From a virus, in the IMG/VR virus record IMGVR_UViG_3300047322_000451, positions 1 to 38,726 of that record: 38,726 nucleotides of DNA; one strand, given 5' to 3'. Shown piece after piece: positions 14,468 through 20,136 of this stretch. The first letter of the stretch is position 1, and each line of letters begins with the position of its first letter. The notes below the pieces were generated by a model. The model was not told where the DNA came from. It saw only the letters and a list, made by a program, of their open reading frames with translations, and made no database searches. The translations under genes and the position numbers were made by a program.

Positions 14468-14775
14468 TCTAGATCCTTACCGTTTTCAAAGTCATAGCAT
14501 TCCTGCATTTTCCTTTGATGCGATAAACGATGTTTTGCCCACATTTTATTTACTTTAGGAGCGCATTTTGAGCAAAAATTCCCTGCATGAAACTCTTCTT
14601 CAGACTGTTCTACTTTGCATCTCATACATATATTTGGACGCCCATAGCAAGAATATTTAATAGTCATTTCCTCTCCTTTTTTATTTATAGAGTTAGCATA
14701 TGGCTTTCCATTTTCATCGCTTTTTAGAACATCACCATCTCTTAAAATGAATGTTGGTAAAGAAATCATTTCCAT
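14461..14775 (-). CDS. Zinc-ribbon-like protein, 104 aa (or 68 aa from 14667)
   Basis: The long form starts at ATG 14775, overlapping the upstream stop. An in-frame ATG at 14667 has a much better ribosome site (GGAGAGGAA), copied from the one at 14447, so the main product may be the 68-residue C-terminal part. That part has two CxxC pairs (CMRCK, then CSKC) spaced about 20 apart, with Lys/His/Arg-rich sequence after them (HRLSHQRKM), an HNH-like or treble-clef zinc site. The N-terminal 36 residues (PTFILRDGDVLKSDENGKPY) look unrelated, possibly a small gene fused in frame. Confidence 0.75.
   Translation of the reverse strand: MEMISLPTFILRDGDVLKSDENGKPYANSINKKGEEMTIKYSCYGRPNICMRCKVEQSEEEFHAGNFCSKCAPKVNKMWAKHRLSHQRKMQECYDFENGKDLEK
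14664..14688. repeat. Direct repeat B of a ribosome-binding region
   Basis: Second copy of the block at 14443-14467, identical over about 24 bases. It lies inside the 104-aa frame, where it encodes KKGEEMT and provides an internal start at 14667. Confidence 0.85.
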
Positions 14776-15065
14776 TCACTCATTATTTTCTTAAAATAAT
14801 CCCTGTCTCTTTTTTTCATTTCATCTACTATTTCTTCGCAATCATCTTTATTACCTTTAAATAAAATAAAACAAGTTCCTGTATGATGGTCTCCTGAAAA
14901 CATTCTTTGTCCTAACTTATTGAAAAGAAGGATAGCCGCTTCTAGATGATCACAAAGATCTTTATTCTTATGATCTTCACCAGGCTCAGTCCAATATCCG
15001 CATGAACAATCGCCATCTTGAATCTTAGAACCGCAGACATTACAATGCGTTCGTTTTTCAGTCAT
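14766..15065 (-). CDS. N-terminal zinc-ribbon protein, 99 aa
   Basis: AAGGAG eight bases upstream supports ATG 15065, which overlaps the previous TAA (TAATG). Residues 8-23 contain CNVCGSKI and CSCGYW, two cysteine pairs making a compact zinc ribbon. The remainder is charged and helical (CDHLEAAILLFNKLG; EEIVDEMKKRDRDYFKK) with HHTGTCFILFKG in the middle. No family recognised. One of three Cys-rich genes in a row beside the recombination genes. Confidence 0.8.
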   Translation of the reverse strand: MTEKRTHCNVCGSKIQDGDCSCGYWTEPGEDHKNKDLCDHLEAAILLFNKLGQRMFSGDHHTGTCFILFKGNKDDCEEIVDEMKKRDRDYFKKIMSEWK

Positions 15066-15250
15066 TACCACTTCTCCTTCATTTCGTCTCGCACAATTGC
15101 TCTCATATAGCATTCAACATGCATTGCTTCATCTGGTTTCATCAATGAAAAATCACCCTCACAATTCCTAAAAACCCACCCTTTTGTAGTGGAAATCTTA
15201 CATCCTGATAGAGCGCATGGTTTATAATCTTCATTATCAACATCACTCAT
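15065..15250 (-). CDS. Cys/His zinc-site protein, 61 aa
   Basis: AAGGAG nine bases before ATG 15250 and an ATGA overlap with the Erf gene fix the start. It has CALSGC near residue 12 and HVECYMRA near residue 48, a C-x4-C...H-x2-C arrangement that could hold one zinc ion, similar in style to LIM or PARP-type fingers. No specific family is claimed. It may be a nucleic-acid-binding accessory to the recombination module. Confidence 0.78.
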   Translation of the reverse strand: MSDVDNEDYKPCALSGCKISTTKGWVFRNCEGDFSLMKPDEAMHVECYMRAIVRDEMKEKW

Positions 15251-15873
15251 TTCTGCTTCTCCTTCCACTTCTCAAAAGCCTTCACAGTATTCTCGCCACC
15301 TTTCTTGCATAGTGCCGCAGCTTCTAGGACTGTGCATTTCTTAGCTTCTTTAACAAAGTCTACGTAACCTAAGAACTTAGTGCAGTCATCACCAAAAGAT
15401 TCTGCGTATTCGAAGTATTCTTCGTTGGTCATAGCTGCAAGTGTTGGTTTGGGAGGAACGTATACAGAAACTTGGTCTTGATCTGGATCATCACCAGTCT
15501 CTAGGCAAAAAGTCTTAAGAAGAGCGTACTTGAATGCATAGCTAACCGCTTTTCCTATTCCTTTATCGGAGGTGTCGATACCATAACCCCAATAAATCAC
15601 AGAGAAATTATCTTTGGGTTCATCTATATTGACAAATCTAACTTCTAACTTTACTTCTGTCCGGTTTCCGTCTTGCTTCATCTCTATAATAGAAGACGTG
15701 CAAACGATACCGTTTTTAGTCATAGGCGCATGGAGAGCAGCAGTTACTTGGTCATGACTTACAAACCGATATTGACCTGCTACCTTCTTCTCACCTTTCT
15801 GTATGTAATCTACCTCTTGCATCACCGCATTGATTCGTTGGTAGATATTCTTAATTTGTGTTGTGGATTCCAT
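15247..15873 (-). CDS. erf: Erf-family single-strand annealing protein, 208 aa
   Basis: It promotes annealing of complementary single strands in phage recombination. The start at 15873 overlaps the exonuclease stop (TAATG) with GGAG upstream. The Erf core is clear: KVAGQYRFVSHDQVTAALH, NGIVCTSSI, and the signature DTSDKGIGKAVSYAFKYALL followed by KTFCLETGDDPDQ. The C-terminal 60 residues are a variable helical tail ending KWKEKQK. With the exonuclease upstream and SSB before that, it forms a Red-like recombination set. Confidence 0.92.
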   Translation of the reverse strand: MESTTQIKNIYQRINAVMQEVDYIQKGEKKVAGQYRFVSHDQVTAALHAPMTKNGIVCTSSIIEMKQDGNRTEVKLEVRFVNIDEPKDNFSVIYWGYGIDTSDKGIGKAVSYAFKYALLKTFCLETGDDPDQDQVSVYVPPKPTLAAMTNEEYFEYAESFGDDCTKFLGYVDFVKEAKKCTVLEAAALCKKGGENTVKAFEKWKEKQK

Positions 15874-16481
15874 TATTCCATCTCCAGATTGCAAACTTGA
15901 TTCTTGAAAAACCTATGGTACATTTCATAGGCGCAGTAAAATAAATCCACGTCGTGCGCTATCTCGATAATCTCAGGCATTTTACCGTCTTTATCCAGGC
16001 GAACAAACAGCATCGTATCAATGACAGCTCCGTAGTTTTCTTCATATAACATGGTGTATCCGTTAGCTTGGATATTCCAGCTTTCGGCTTTTGCAGCTGT
16101 ACACTTCCAATCTATAAGGAGACGCTCACCATCTAGCTGGGTGACTAAGTCCACTTCGCCCGTAGTCTTAAGGATATCCTCATATAGACGCTCGGGGAAT
16201 TCGTAAGCACTCTGCTCATATGGCTGCCAGAATCTTTGAAAAGACTCTATGTATCCTTTGAGCGAAATGATATCGACATCCCCATTCATCTTAGTGTTGT
16301 GCCAGACATAACGCTCATCTTCGACCGGAATGTCTTGGATCAAATCCTTAACAATTGCGTGCACGGCAGTACCGCGCTCTCTAGCATTATTAAGTATGAC
16401 TTTAGGAACACTCCCATAACCAGAGAAAGCGCCAGCTATTGACGAGATTCTCGTATATCCTGGCGTAATTACTTCTTCCAT
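15873..16481 (-). CDS. PD-(D/E)XK exonuclease (RecB/Cas4-like), 202 aa
   Basis: Start ATG 16481 has AGGTGAT upstream. Motifs run in the expected order: RERGTAVHAIVKD (residues about 35-47, the G-x3-H helix), GEVDLVTQLDGERLLIDWKC (about 107-127, with the E...D...DWK metal site) and QANGYTMLYEE (about 139, Q-x3-Y). The enzyme should resect double-stranded ends to give the single strands used by the Erf protein downstream. The stop overlaps the erf start, so the two are coupled. Confidence 0.9.
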   Translation of the reverse strand: MEEVITPGYTRISSIAGAFSGYGSVPKVILNNARERGTAVHAIVKDLIQDIPVEDERYVWHNTKMNGDVDIISLKGYIESFQRFWQPYEQSAYEFPERLYEDILKTTGEVDLVTQLDGERLLIDWKCTAAKAESWNIQANGYTMLYEENYGAVIDTMLFVRLDKDGKMPEIIEIAHDVDLFYCAYEMYHRFFKNQVCNLEME

Positions 16482-16488
16482 ATATCAC

Positions 16489-16893
16489 CTAAAATGGTAG
16501 TTCCTCATCAGATTCCGACGCTTTACCTTCACCAAAGTTAGACTGAGATGGTGTATGTGCCGGCTTTGCTCCATCAGCACCTTTACTAGACGGCATAAAA
16601 TGAAGCGCGCTCGCCGTCACTTCGACCTGGATCTGAGCTTTACCTGTCTTATCTGTATAGATCTCAGGCTTTGATAGTTCTCCTACCACAACTATATAGC
16701 TACCTTTCTTCAAGTGAGTCATCATCTTGTCAAATCGATCGCCCCAAATAGTGATCTTGAACCAAGAAGTGATGTCCTCGCCGCCCTTACGCGCTCTAGT
16801 TGCTACATTAAATGATGTGACCTTTTGGCCTGTCGTTGTAAACCTAGCAACAGGGTCTTGTCCTAGGTTCCCGATAATAGTAATTGTGTTCAT
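16489..16893 (-). CDS. ssb: Single-stranded DNA-binding protein, 134 aa
   Basis: The N-terminal OB fold opens MNTITIIGNLGQDPVARFT and contains FNVATRARKGGEDITSWFKI, WGDRFDKMMTHLKKGSYIVV and GELSKPEIYTDKTGKAQI. A Ser/Pro/Gly-rich linker (about 110-125) leads to the acidic tip DEELPF, the protein-docking tail of bacterial-type SSBs. ATGA overlap with the upstream gene. It coats single strands for replication and for Exo/Erf recombination. Confidence 0.95.
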   Translation of the reverse strand: MNTITIIGNLGQDPVARFTTTGQKVTSFNVATRARKGGEDITSWFKITIWGDRFDKMMTHLKKGSYIVVVGELSKPEIYTDKTGKAQIQVEVTASALHFMPSSKGADGAKPAHTPSQSNFGEGKASESDEELPF

Positions 16894-17081
16894 TTATTTT
16901 CCTCGTCAAAACATTTTAGTAAAGCGTCAGTAAGATCGTCTATTGATTCAGCAGGATCGTTTTCTAGAACATCCTTAAATTTTCTTCTGAAATATTCTTT
17001 GTCAATAGAATATGTTACATAGTGTTTATTACCAGAAATTGGTATAGGAAAAAAATCACATTCCATTCCTTCTAAATCCAT
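16890..17081 (-). CDS. Small acidic protein, 63 aa
   Basis: GGAGAGACC lies before ATG 17081. The sequence is acidic with a Phe/Tyr-rich centre (FFPIPISGNKHYVTYSI, EYFRRKFKDVLEND) and a helical acidic end (DDLTDALLKCFDEE). It overlaps SSB by ATGA and so is probably co-translated. No family recognised. Confidence 0.75.
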   Translation of the reverse strand: MDLEGMECDFFPIPISGNKHYVTYSIDKEYFRRKFKDVLENDPAESIDDLTDALLKCFDEENK

Positions 17082-17350
17082 TATGGTCTCTCCTTAAGCA
17101 TTTCGACGCAAATTTGGTATAAGTGATCTATACGTACATTGATAGCAGCTCTATCTTCTCTTAAGTCCTTTAATTGAGCGTTAGACACCATCCTATCGTC
17201 TCTAATTTCTCTTAGTTCTTTATGGATTCCAGCTGTCATGTATCCAACGATACACACCATTGAAATAATTATTGTTAATATAGAGGCTATCGTTTGGTGA
17301 TTCACAAATAGATCCTCAACAAAACTCATATCTCTTTTTTCTTCGTTCAT
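17081..17350 (-). CDS. Membrane-anchored coiled-coil protein, 89 aa
   Basis: ATG 17350 overlaps the upstream stop (ATGA). A single membrane helix at residues about 21-41 (TIASILTIIISMVCIVGYMT) is followed by a charged helical tail (KELREIRDDRMVSNAQLKDL, IDHLYQICVEMLKE). The layout resembles the two FHGRLC membrane proteins at 21551 and 30307 and the 105-aa protein at 29990, although this one lacks the FHGRLC motif. Role unknown. Confidence 0.8.
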   Translation of the reverse strand: MNEEKRDMSFVEDLFVNHQTIASILTIIISMVCIVGYMTAGIHKELREIRDDRMVSNAQLKDLREDRAAINVRIDHLYQICVEMLKERP

Positions 17351-17592
17351 AGTCCTCCGGTCATGTAAAATCGTTCTGGGTTAGTGTATTGCTCATCCAT
17401 CTCTACAAATGTCTTGTAGTTTCTCTTCAGGTCATCAAGCTCATAAGAGCTCAACTCCTCAAAGTCTCTCTCTATATTATGAGGTCTGATCTTATACCAA
17501 TAGTCCTCAAGTTTATTCCAGTACAGATCATCTTCGATGTCCTGCACTACATCGGATATATCCAGTTCTTCTGTTAGATCGTAGTACCACAT
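17347..17592 (-). CDS. Acidic first gene of the leftward operon, 81 aa
   Basis: GGGAG precedes ATG 17592 (MWYYDLTEELDISDV); an in-frame start at 17625 would lie in the promoter. The protein is very acidic and Tyr/Trp-rich (DIEDDLYWNKLEDYWYKI; FEELSSYELDDLKR). It is the first gene after the divergent switch and so is probably expressed earliest. Acidic leader-gene products often bind host factors or mimic DNA; no such family is recognised here. Confidence 0.78.
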   Translation of the reverse strand: MWYYDLTEELDISDVVQDIEDDLYWNKLEDYWYKIRPHNIERDFEELSSYELDDLKRNYKTFVEMDEQYTNPERFYMTGGL

Positions 17593-17611
17593 ATTGTCTC
17601 CCTTGTTTGTA

Positions 17612-17641
17612 TTGACGAGAATCACGCTTTTCTCGTATGAT
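17612..17641 (+). promoter_or_regulatory. Rightward promoter of the HTH gene
   Basis: TTGACG (17612-17617), 18-base spacer, TATGAT (17636-17641). The start would fall near 17648, about 20 bases before ATG 17669, inside the operator palindromes, so autoregulation is likely. Confidence 0.55.
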
Positions 17642-17665
17642 ACCTATCATATATTACAGGTATCA
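17615..17665. promoter_or_regulatory. Palindromic operator cluster of the divergent switch
   Basis: There are three inverted repeats: ACGAGAA-8-TTCTCGT (17615-17636), TATGATA-CC-TATCATA (17636-17651) and TGATACCT-12-AGGTATCA (17638-17665). They cover both promoters. The 8-bp half-sites centred about 20 bases apart suit a dimeric helix-turn-helix protein such as the product of 17669. Confidence 0.65.
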
Positions 17666-17674
17666 ATAATGCAA
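17646..17674 (-). promoter_or_regulatory. Leftward promoter of the recombination operon
   Basis: Read leftward: TTGCAT (17674-17669), 17-base spacer, TATGAT (17651-17646). It overlaps the palindromes of the switch and would start transcription about 45 bases before the 81-aa gene. The -35 lies over the start codon of the divergent HTH gene. Confidence 0.55.
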
Positions 17675-17995
17675 GCTAAAAATAATTCAGATGCAATAAA
17701 AGCTCTCACACTATGGCTTAAACGAGAAAAAATATCGTTGTATAAGTTCACAAAATTGATAGGGATTGATTATACTGGGGTATGGAAATGGATGAAAGGA
17801 CAGTCACATCCAACGCTAGCTTTTGCTATTATCATAGAGGAAGCAACGAATGGATCCATACCTTGCATTCTATGGAAAGAGAAACCTCAGTTACCCGAAG
17901 AGCAACTTAAAAAAAGCCGTACCAAGAACTCCACAAACCCCAAGAGCCATGATACAAAGAAACACAACAAAAGCAGTCCTAAAGGCAGGAAATGA
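17669..17995 (+). CDS. Cro/CI-like HTH regulator, 108 aa
   Basis: The start is set at ATG 17669 because the in-frame upstream sequence is the promoter/operator region. Residues about 8-65 form an XRE-type helix-turn-helix: LTLWLKREKISLYKFTKL, IGIDYTGVWKWMKGQSHP as the recognition segment, then LAFAIIIEEATNGSIP. After residue 72 the tail is Lys/Ser/Asn-rich and probably disordered. No cleavage or peptidase domain is present, so it is closer to Cro in type than to a LexA-like CI. It probably binds the palindromes in its own leader and controls the leftward operon. Confidence 0.82.
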   Translation: MQAKNNSDAIKALTLWLKREKISLYKFTKLIGIDYTGVWKWMKGQSHPTLAFAIIIEEATNGSIPCILWKEKPQLPEEQLKKSRTKNSTNPKSHDTKKHNKSSPKGRK

Positions 17996-18102
17996 AGTAA
18001 ACCAACACCAGCATTCTTTAAAAACATTTCTCACACAATCCCCCTTACGTTTTGGGTCAAGAAAAACCTATTATTCTCTTTTAGCTGACATTATCAAATC
18101 AT

Positions 18103-18164
18103 ACAACACAAATACCCCGCCACGATAGCGGGGTAGCACACTTGAACAGCATGAATCTGTGCAA
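18103..18164 (-). terminator. Leftward hairpin unit E: stem-loop plus terminator
   Basis: The terminator stem is TACCCCGC (18113-18120) and GCGGGGTA (18128-18135), with TTTGTGTT following in the leftward direction, a weak T-run. To its right a GCACA/TGTGC stem (18136-18164) encloses a 17-base loop containing TTCAT as read leftward. Confidence 0.5.
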
Positions 18165-18188
18165 CTGAAAATGTATAATGAATTGTAT

Positions 18189-18256
18189 AAAAAGAAAAGC
18201 CAGCATTTCTGCTGGCTTTAACTCTGCGTAAACGAAGATCAAGGGAGACCAACGTT
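18189..18256 (-). terminator. Leftward hairpin unit D: strong terminator
   Basis: AAAGCCAGC (18196-18204), loop ATTTCT, GCTGGCTTT (18211-18219); leftward it is followed by TTTTCTTTTT, a strong intrinsic terminator. To the right is a short AACG/CGTT stem whose loop reads CU-rich leftward (GGTCTCCCTTGATCTT). A weak leftward promoter TTAATT-17-TATGCT lies just beyond. Confidence 0.7.
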
Positions 18257-18280
18257 AGCATAACCTTACCATATGACTGA

Positions 18281-18348
18281 ATTAAAAGAAAGAGCGCCAA
18301 TGGAGGAGGCGCTCTCTCTCCAGATAGGAAATGAAGGAAACCTATCTG
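18281..18348 (-). terminator. Leftward hairpin unit C: stem-loop plus terminator
   Basis: AGAGCGCC (18291-18298) and GGCGCTCT (18308-18315), followed leftward by TTCTTTTAATT. Immediately right is a perfect 8-bp stem CAGATAGG (18321-18328)/CCTATCTG (18341-18348) whose leftward loop is TTTCCTTCATTT, pyrimidine-rich. The two together look like a small RNA. Confidence 0.65.
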
Positions 18349-18390
18349 CCACAAAACCAAACTCACTTTAGGAATGTAGGGGATTGAAGT

Positions 18391-18461
18391 AAAGCAAAAA
18401 GGCCCGAGGATTTTAACCCTCAGGCCTACAACAGAATTACAGCCCCGGAAGTTGAGATGAA
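18391..18461 (-). terminator. Leftward hairpin unit B: strong terminator
   Basis: Leftward the RNA would read GGCCTGAGG, loop, CCTCGGGCC (18426-18401, with one G-U pair), then TTTTTGCTTT. The pair is C-A, unpaired, on the other strand, which shows the hairpin works leftward. To the right a CCGG/CCGG element encloses TTTCATCTCAACTT. Confidence 0.7.
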
Positions 18462-18540
18462 ACCGGAAACCATGCTTATATTATCATAGGAAAGTTTTTA
18501 GTCCACGAAAAAGAAGGCTTTAGGTATTGTGATCATACTG

Positions 18541-18604
18541 AAACGAAAAACGCGGCTTGGCGGCCGCGTCTCGTGAGATATAATCTCTGTAGGATATGAA
18601 AGTG
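18541..18604 (-). ncRNA. Leftward hairpin unit A: candidate 60-nt small RNA with promoter and terminator
   Basis: Leftward promoter TTGCAA-17-TATATT (18638-18610) would start near 18604. The RNA begins with a GTAGG-CACTTTCATAT-CCTAC stem-loop (the pairing extends to six bases as TGTAGG/CCTACA). It ends with ACGCGGC (18569-18563), loop CGCCAA, GCCGCGT (18556-18550) and TTTTCGTTT. It is the only unit of the five with a good promoter. It overlaps the start of the rightward leader by about 14 bases. Confidence 0.45.
18557..18584 (+). promoter_or_regulatory. Rightward promoter of the replication operon
   Basis: TTGGCG (18557-18562), 16-base spacer, perfect TATAAT (18579-18584). Expected start near 18591, about 70 bases before ATG 18661. 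The -10 lies in the left arm of an inverted repeat. Confidence 0.6.
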
Positions 18605-18620
18605 CCTACAATATATCTCA
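18574..18620. promoter_or_regulatory. Nested inverted repeat holding two face-to-face -10 boxes
   Basis: Outer arms TGAGATATA (18574-18582) and TATATCTCA (18612-18620); inner arms TGTAGG (18588-18593) and CCTACA (18605-18610). The left arm carries the rightward TATAAT and the right arm the leftward TATATT, so a regulator bound to the repeat could affect both. TTTCGTTTTTT follows at 18624. Confidence 0.7.
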
Positions 18621-18660
18621 ATCTTTCGTTTTTTGCAACAACAGAAAACAGGATTGCGTT

Positions 18661-19629
18661 ATGTCAAAAATATTCACACAACTTCCCGAAGAACTTTTCG
18701 AACACAAACTTTTCCAAGAAATTAAAAACAATGACTGGCGTTGGGGAATTGCAATTATTCTAAGAAGGGCTTCATATATAGACCAGAGAGACTTAAAAAA
18801 AGGCCAAGTTAGAATATCTCTTCGACAGCTTAGCGAGGAAGCAAAAATAACAAAAAAACAAGCTGAAAACCTAATCAGACACCTTTTAGGTATGAATACA
18901 CATAATAAAATCCGCGGCGACATTGCGGCTGGCATGCGGCCGATATTAGGGGGACAGTTAGAGGGACAAGAAAGGGGACAGAAAAAAGGAAGAGAAATAC
19001 CAGTCTATAATATACTACTAAAAGGATTCTATGAAATAGAAGAAATGGAAAAGGGGACAGAAAAGGGGACAGAAAAGGAGACACCAAAGGGGACAGCAAG
19101 GGGACACAAAGGGGACACATCCCCTAGAGAAATCGCGACAGAAGCTAAGAAGCTAGAAGCTATAAAAAATAACCAACCACCTAACGCGACAAAGTCGCGA
19201 ATGGTGGCTGATGCTTTGGAATCAAAAGGATTTAACGAAGACGAGATTCGACAAGTCAAAGCAATGAGGAAATCAACAGAACTGATTCTTCAAGCGCTTC
19301 ATTATATTTTTGCTGACGGCTACGTGATAGAGAAAACTCCAATCCAAGCCTTAAAGTTCGCTATTCTTAACCAGCCATGGACTTGGAAGGTCAATGACCC
19401 TAAGAAAGACCCAAAAGAAGTGATCATGGAATACTTTTCTGATGGGAAAATATACAATGGCTACACCTGCGGTATAAACTCAAAAGGGATCTGGTTCTAC
19501 TCAGGAAATTATACGATAGCAGAATTATCTTTCGATGCACCGCTTTTCAAAGCAAATTTTCAGAAGCTTTGTGAAAAAATAAATATCGATAATCCATTTG
19601 ATAAAACATTTAAATTTAAGGAGGCGTAA
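18661..19629 (+). CDS. Replication initiator / replisome organiser (lambda O-like role), 322 aa
   Basis: Residues 1-80 form a winged-helix type start seen in phage replication proteins: FTQLPEELFEHKLFQEI, AIILRRASYI, KKGQVRISLRQLSEEAKITK and QAENLIRHLL. Residues about 95-150 are low complexity (GTEKGTEKETPKGTARG) because the DNA carries GGGGACA iterons. Residues about 180-322 (ESKGFNEDEIRQVKAMRK, FDKTFKFKEA) are a second domain of unknown fold. As with lambda O, origin repeats inside the initiator gene suggest it binds its own gene to start replication. First gene of the rightward operon. Confidence 0.82.
   Translation: MSKIFTQLPEELFEHKLFQEIKNNDWRWGIAIILRRASYIDQRDLKKGQVRISLRQLSEEAKITKKQAENLIRHLLGMNTHNKIRGDIAAGMRPILGGQLEGQERGQKKGREIPVYNILLKGFYEIEEMEKGTEKGTEKETPKGTARGHKGDTSPREIATEAKKLEAIKNNQPPNATKSRMVADALESKGFNEDEIRQVKAMRKSTELILQALHYIFADGYVIEKTPIQALKFAILNQPWTWKVNDPKKDPKEVIMEYFSDGKIYNGYTCGINSKGIWFYSGNYTIAELSFDAPLFKANFQKLCEKINIDNPFDKTFKFKEA
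18950..19117 (+). other. Candidate replication origin: phased GGGGACA iterons
   Basis: GGGGACA or a one-base variant occurs at 18950, 18962 (variant), 18974, then at 19053, 19065, 19077 (GGAGACA), 19089, 19100 and 19111. Spacing is 12, 12 and then 12, 12, 12, 11, 11 bases, about one helical turn, with an A-rich 70-base stretch between the two groups. Such phased repeats within an initiator gene are typical of iteron origins. A CGCGAC-AAA-GTCGCG palindrome follows at 19185-19199. Confidence 0.65.
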
Positions 19630-19631
19630 AT

Positions 19632-19958
19632 ATGGGACCAATAAACCCTTTTGAGGAATTTTCTAAAGATCTTGTAGAAAATCTAGAAAAAACAAAAATA
19701 ACAATCGAACACATGACAAAAAGTTTTACTTTCGCGGAAGGCACAATGGATTCTTCCATTCCTTTCGTAAAAATGGAAAATAAGTTAGATGCTTTTGTCT
19801 ATTGCATTCAATGTGTTCAACATGAACTTGATGAATCTTTTTTGCTTGCTATTCAAGATCTTTATTATCAAATCGAAAAAGAAGAAAAAAATCAGAGGGA
19901 AAGTTATAAGAAATGGAAAGAAAAAGAAGGGGAGGAAAATGCTAATCCTGAACCTTGA
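19632..19958 (+). CDS. Acidic helical protein, 108 aa
   Basis: Start ATG 19632 has GGAGGCG just before it. The protein is mostly helical: FEEFSKDLVENLEKTKITI, LDAFVYCIQCVQHELDES, and a very charged C-terminus (EKEEKNQRESYKKWKEKE). No motif or family is recognised. It follows the initiator by two bases and overlaps the next gene by 20, so it probably belongs to the replication operon. Confidence 0.78.
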   Translation: MGPINPFEEFSKDLVENLEKTKITIEHMTKSFTFAEGTMDSSIPFVKMENKLDAFVYCIQCVQHELDESFLLAIQDLYYQIEKEEKNQRESYKKWKEKEGEENANPEP

Positions 19959-20136
19959 ATTCGAAGACACACTCCTTCGCTTCCATGCCAAAGAGAACTG
20001 CTGCGTGCTCGACATCGCGCATGACGACATTCACGTGGCTAAATGCCACTTGGATTTGCGGGATATGATATTCTTGCGATCGAACTTAAACGAAATAATC
20101 GAAACGATGAGAGGTGACGATGATCTCGATGAATGA
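19939..20136 (+). CDS. Small protein of unknown function, 65 aa
   Basis: GGAGGAAA before ATG 19939 fixes the start; the open frame further upstream is an out-of-frame shadow of the preceding gene. The sequence is beta-like then helical (MLILNLEFEDTLLRFHA, CCVLDIAHDDIHVAKCHLDL, NLNEIIETMRGDDD). It is visibly GC-richer at third positions than its neighbours. No family recognised. Confidence 0.75.
   Translation: MLILNLEFEDTLLRFHAKENCCVLDIAHDDIHVAKCHLDLRDMIFLRSNLNEIIETMRGDDDLDE

Larger units (their letters stand above)
17996..18660. other. 665-bp gene-free regulatory region
   Basis: No convincing coding frame is seen. It contains five GC-rich hairpins whose T-runs all lie on the left (leftward terminators), each preceded by a second stem-loop, and at its right end two face-to-face promoters inside an inverted repeat. 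The first 100 bases (17996-18100) show nothing recognisable. Confidence 0.7.

Noticed and set aside
17081-17350. Rz-type inner-membrane spanin partner for the tiny lipoprotein
   Set aside because: It has the TM-plus-coiled-coil layout, but lies in the early leftward operon far from the lipoprotein gene and is next to SSB.
18094-18366. A 90-codon leftward frame through the hairpin region
   Set aside because: It runs through three terminator-like hairpins, has no ribosome site, and the translation has no protein-like pattern.
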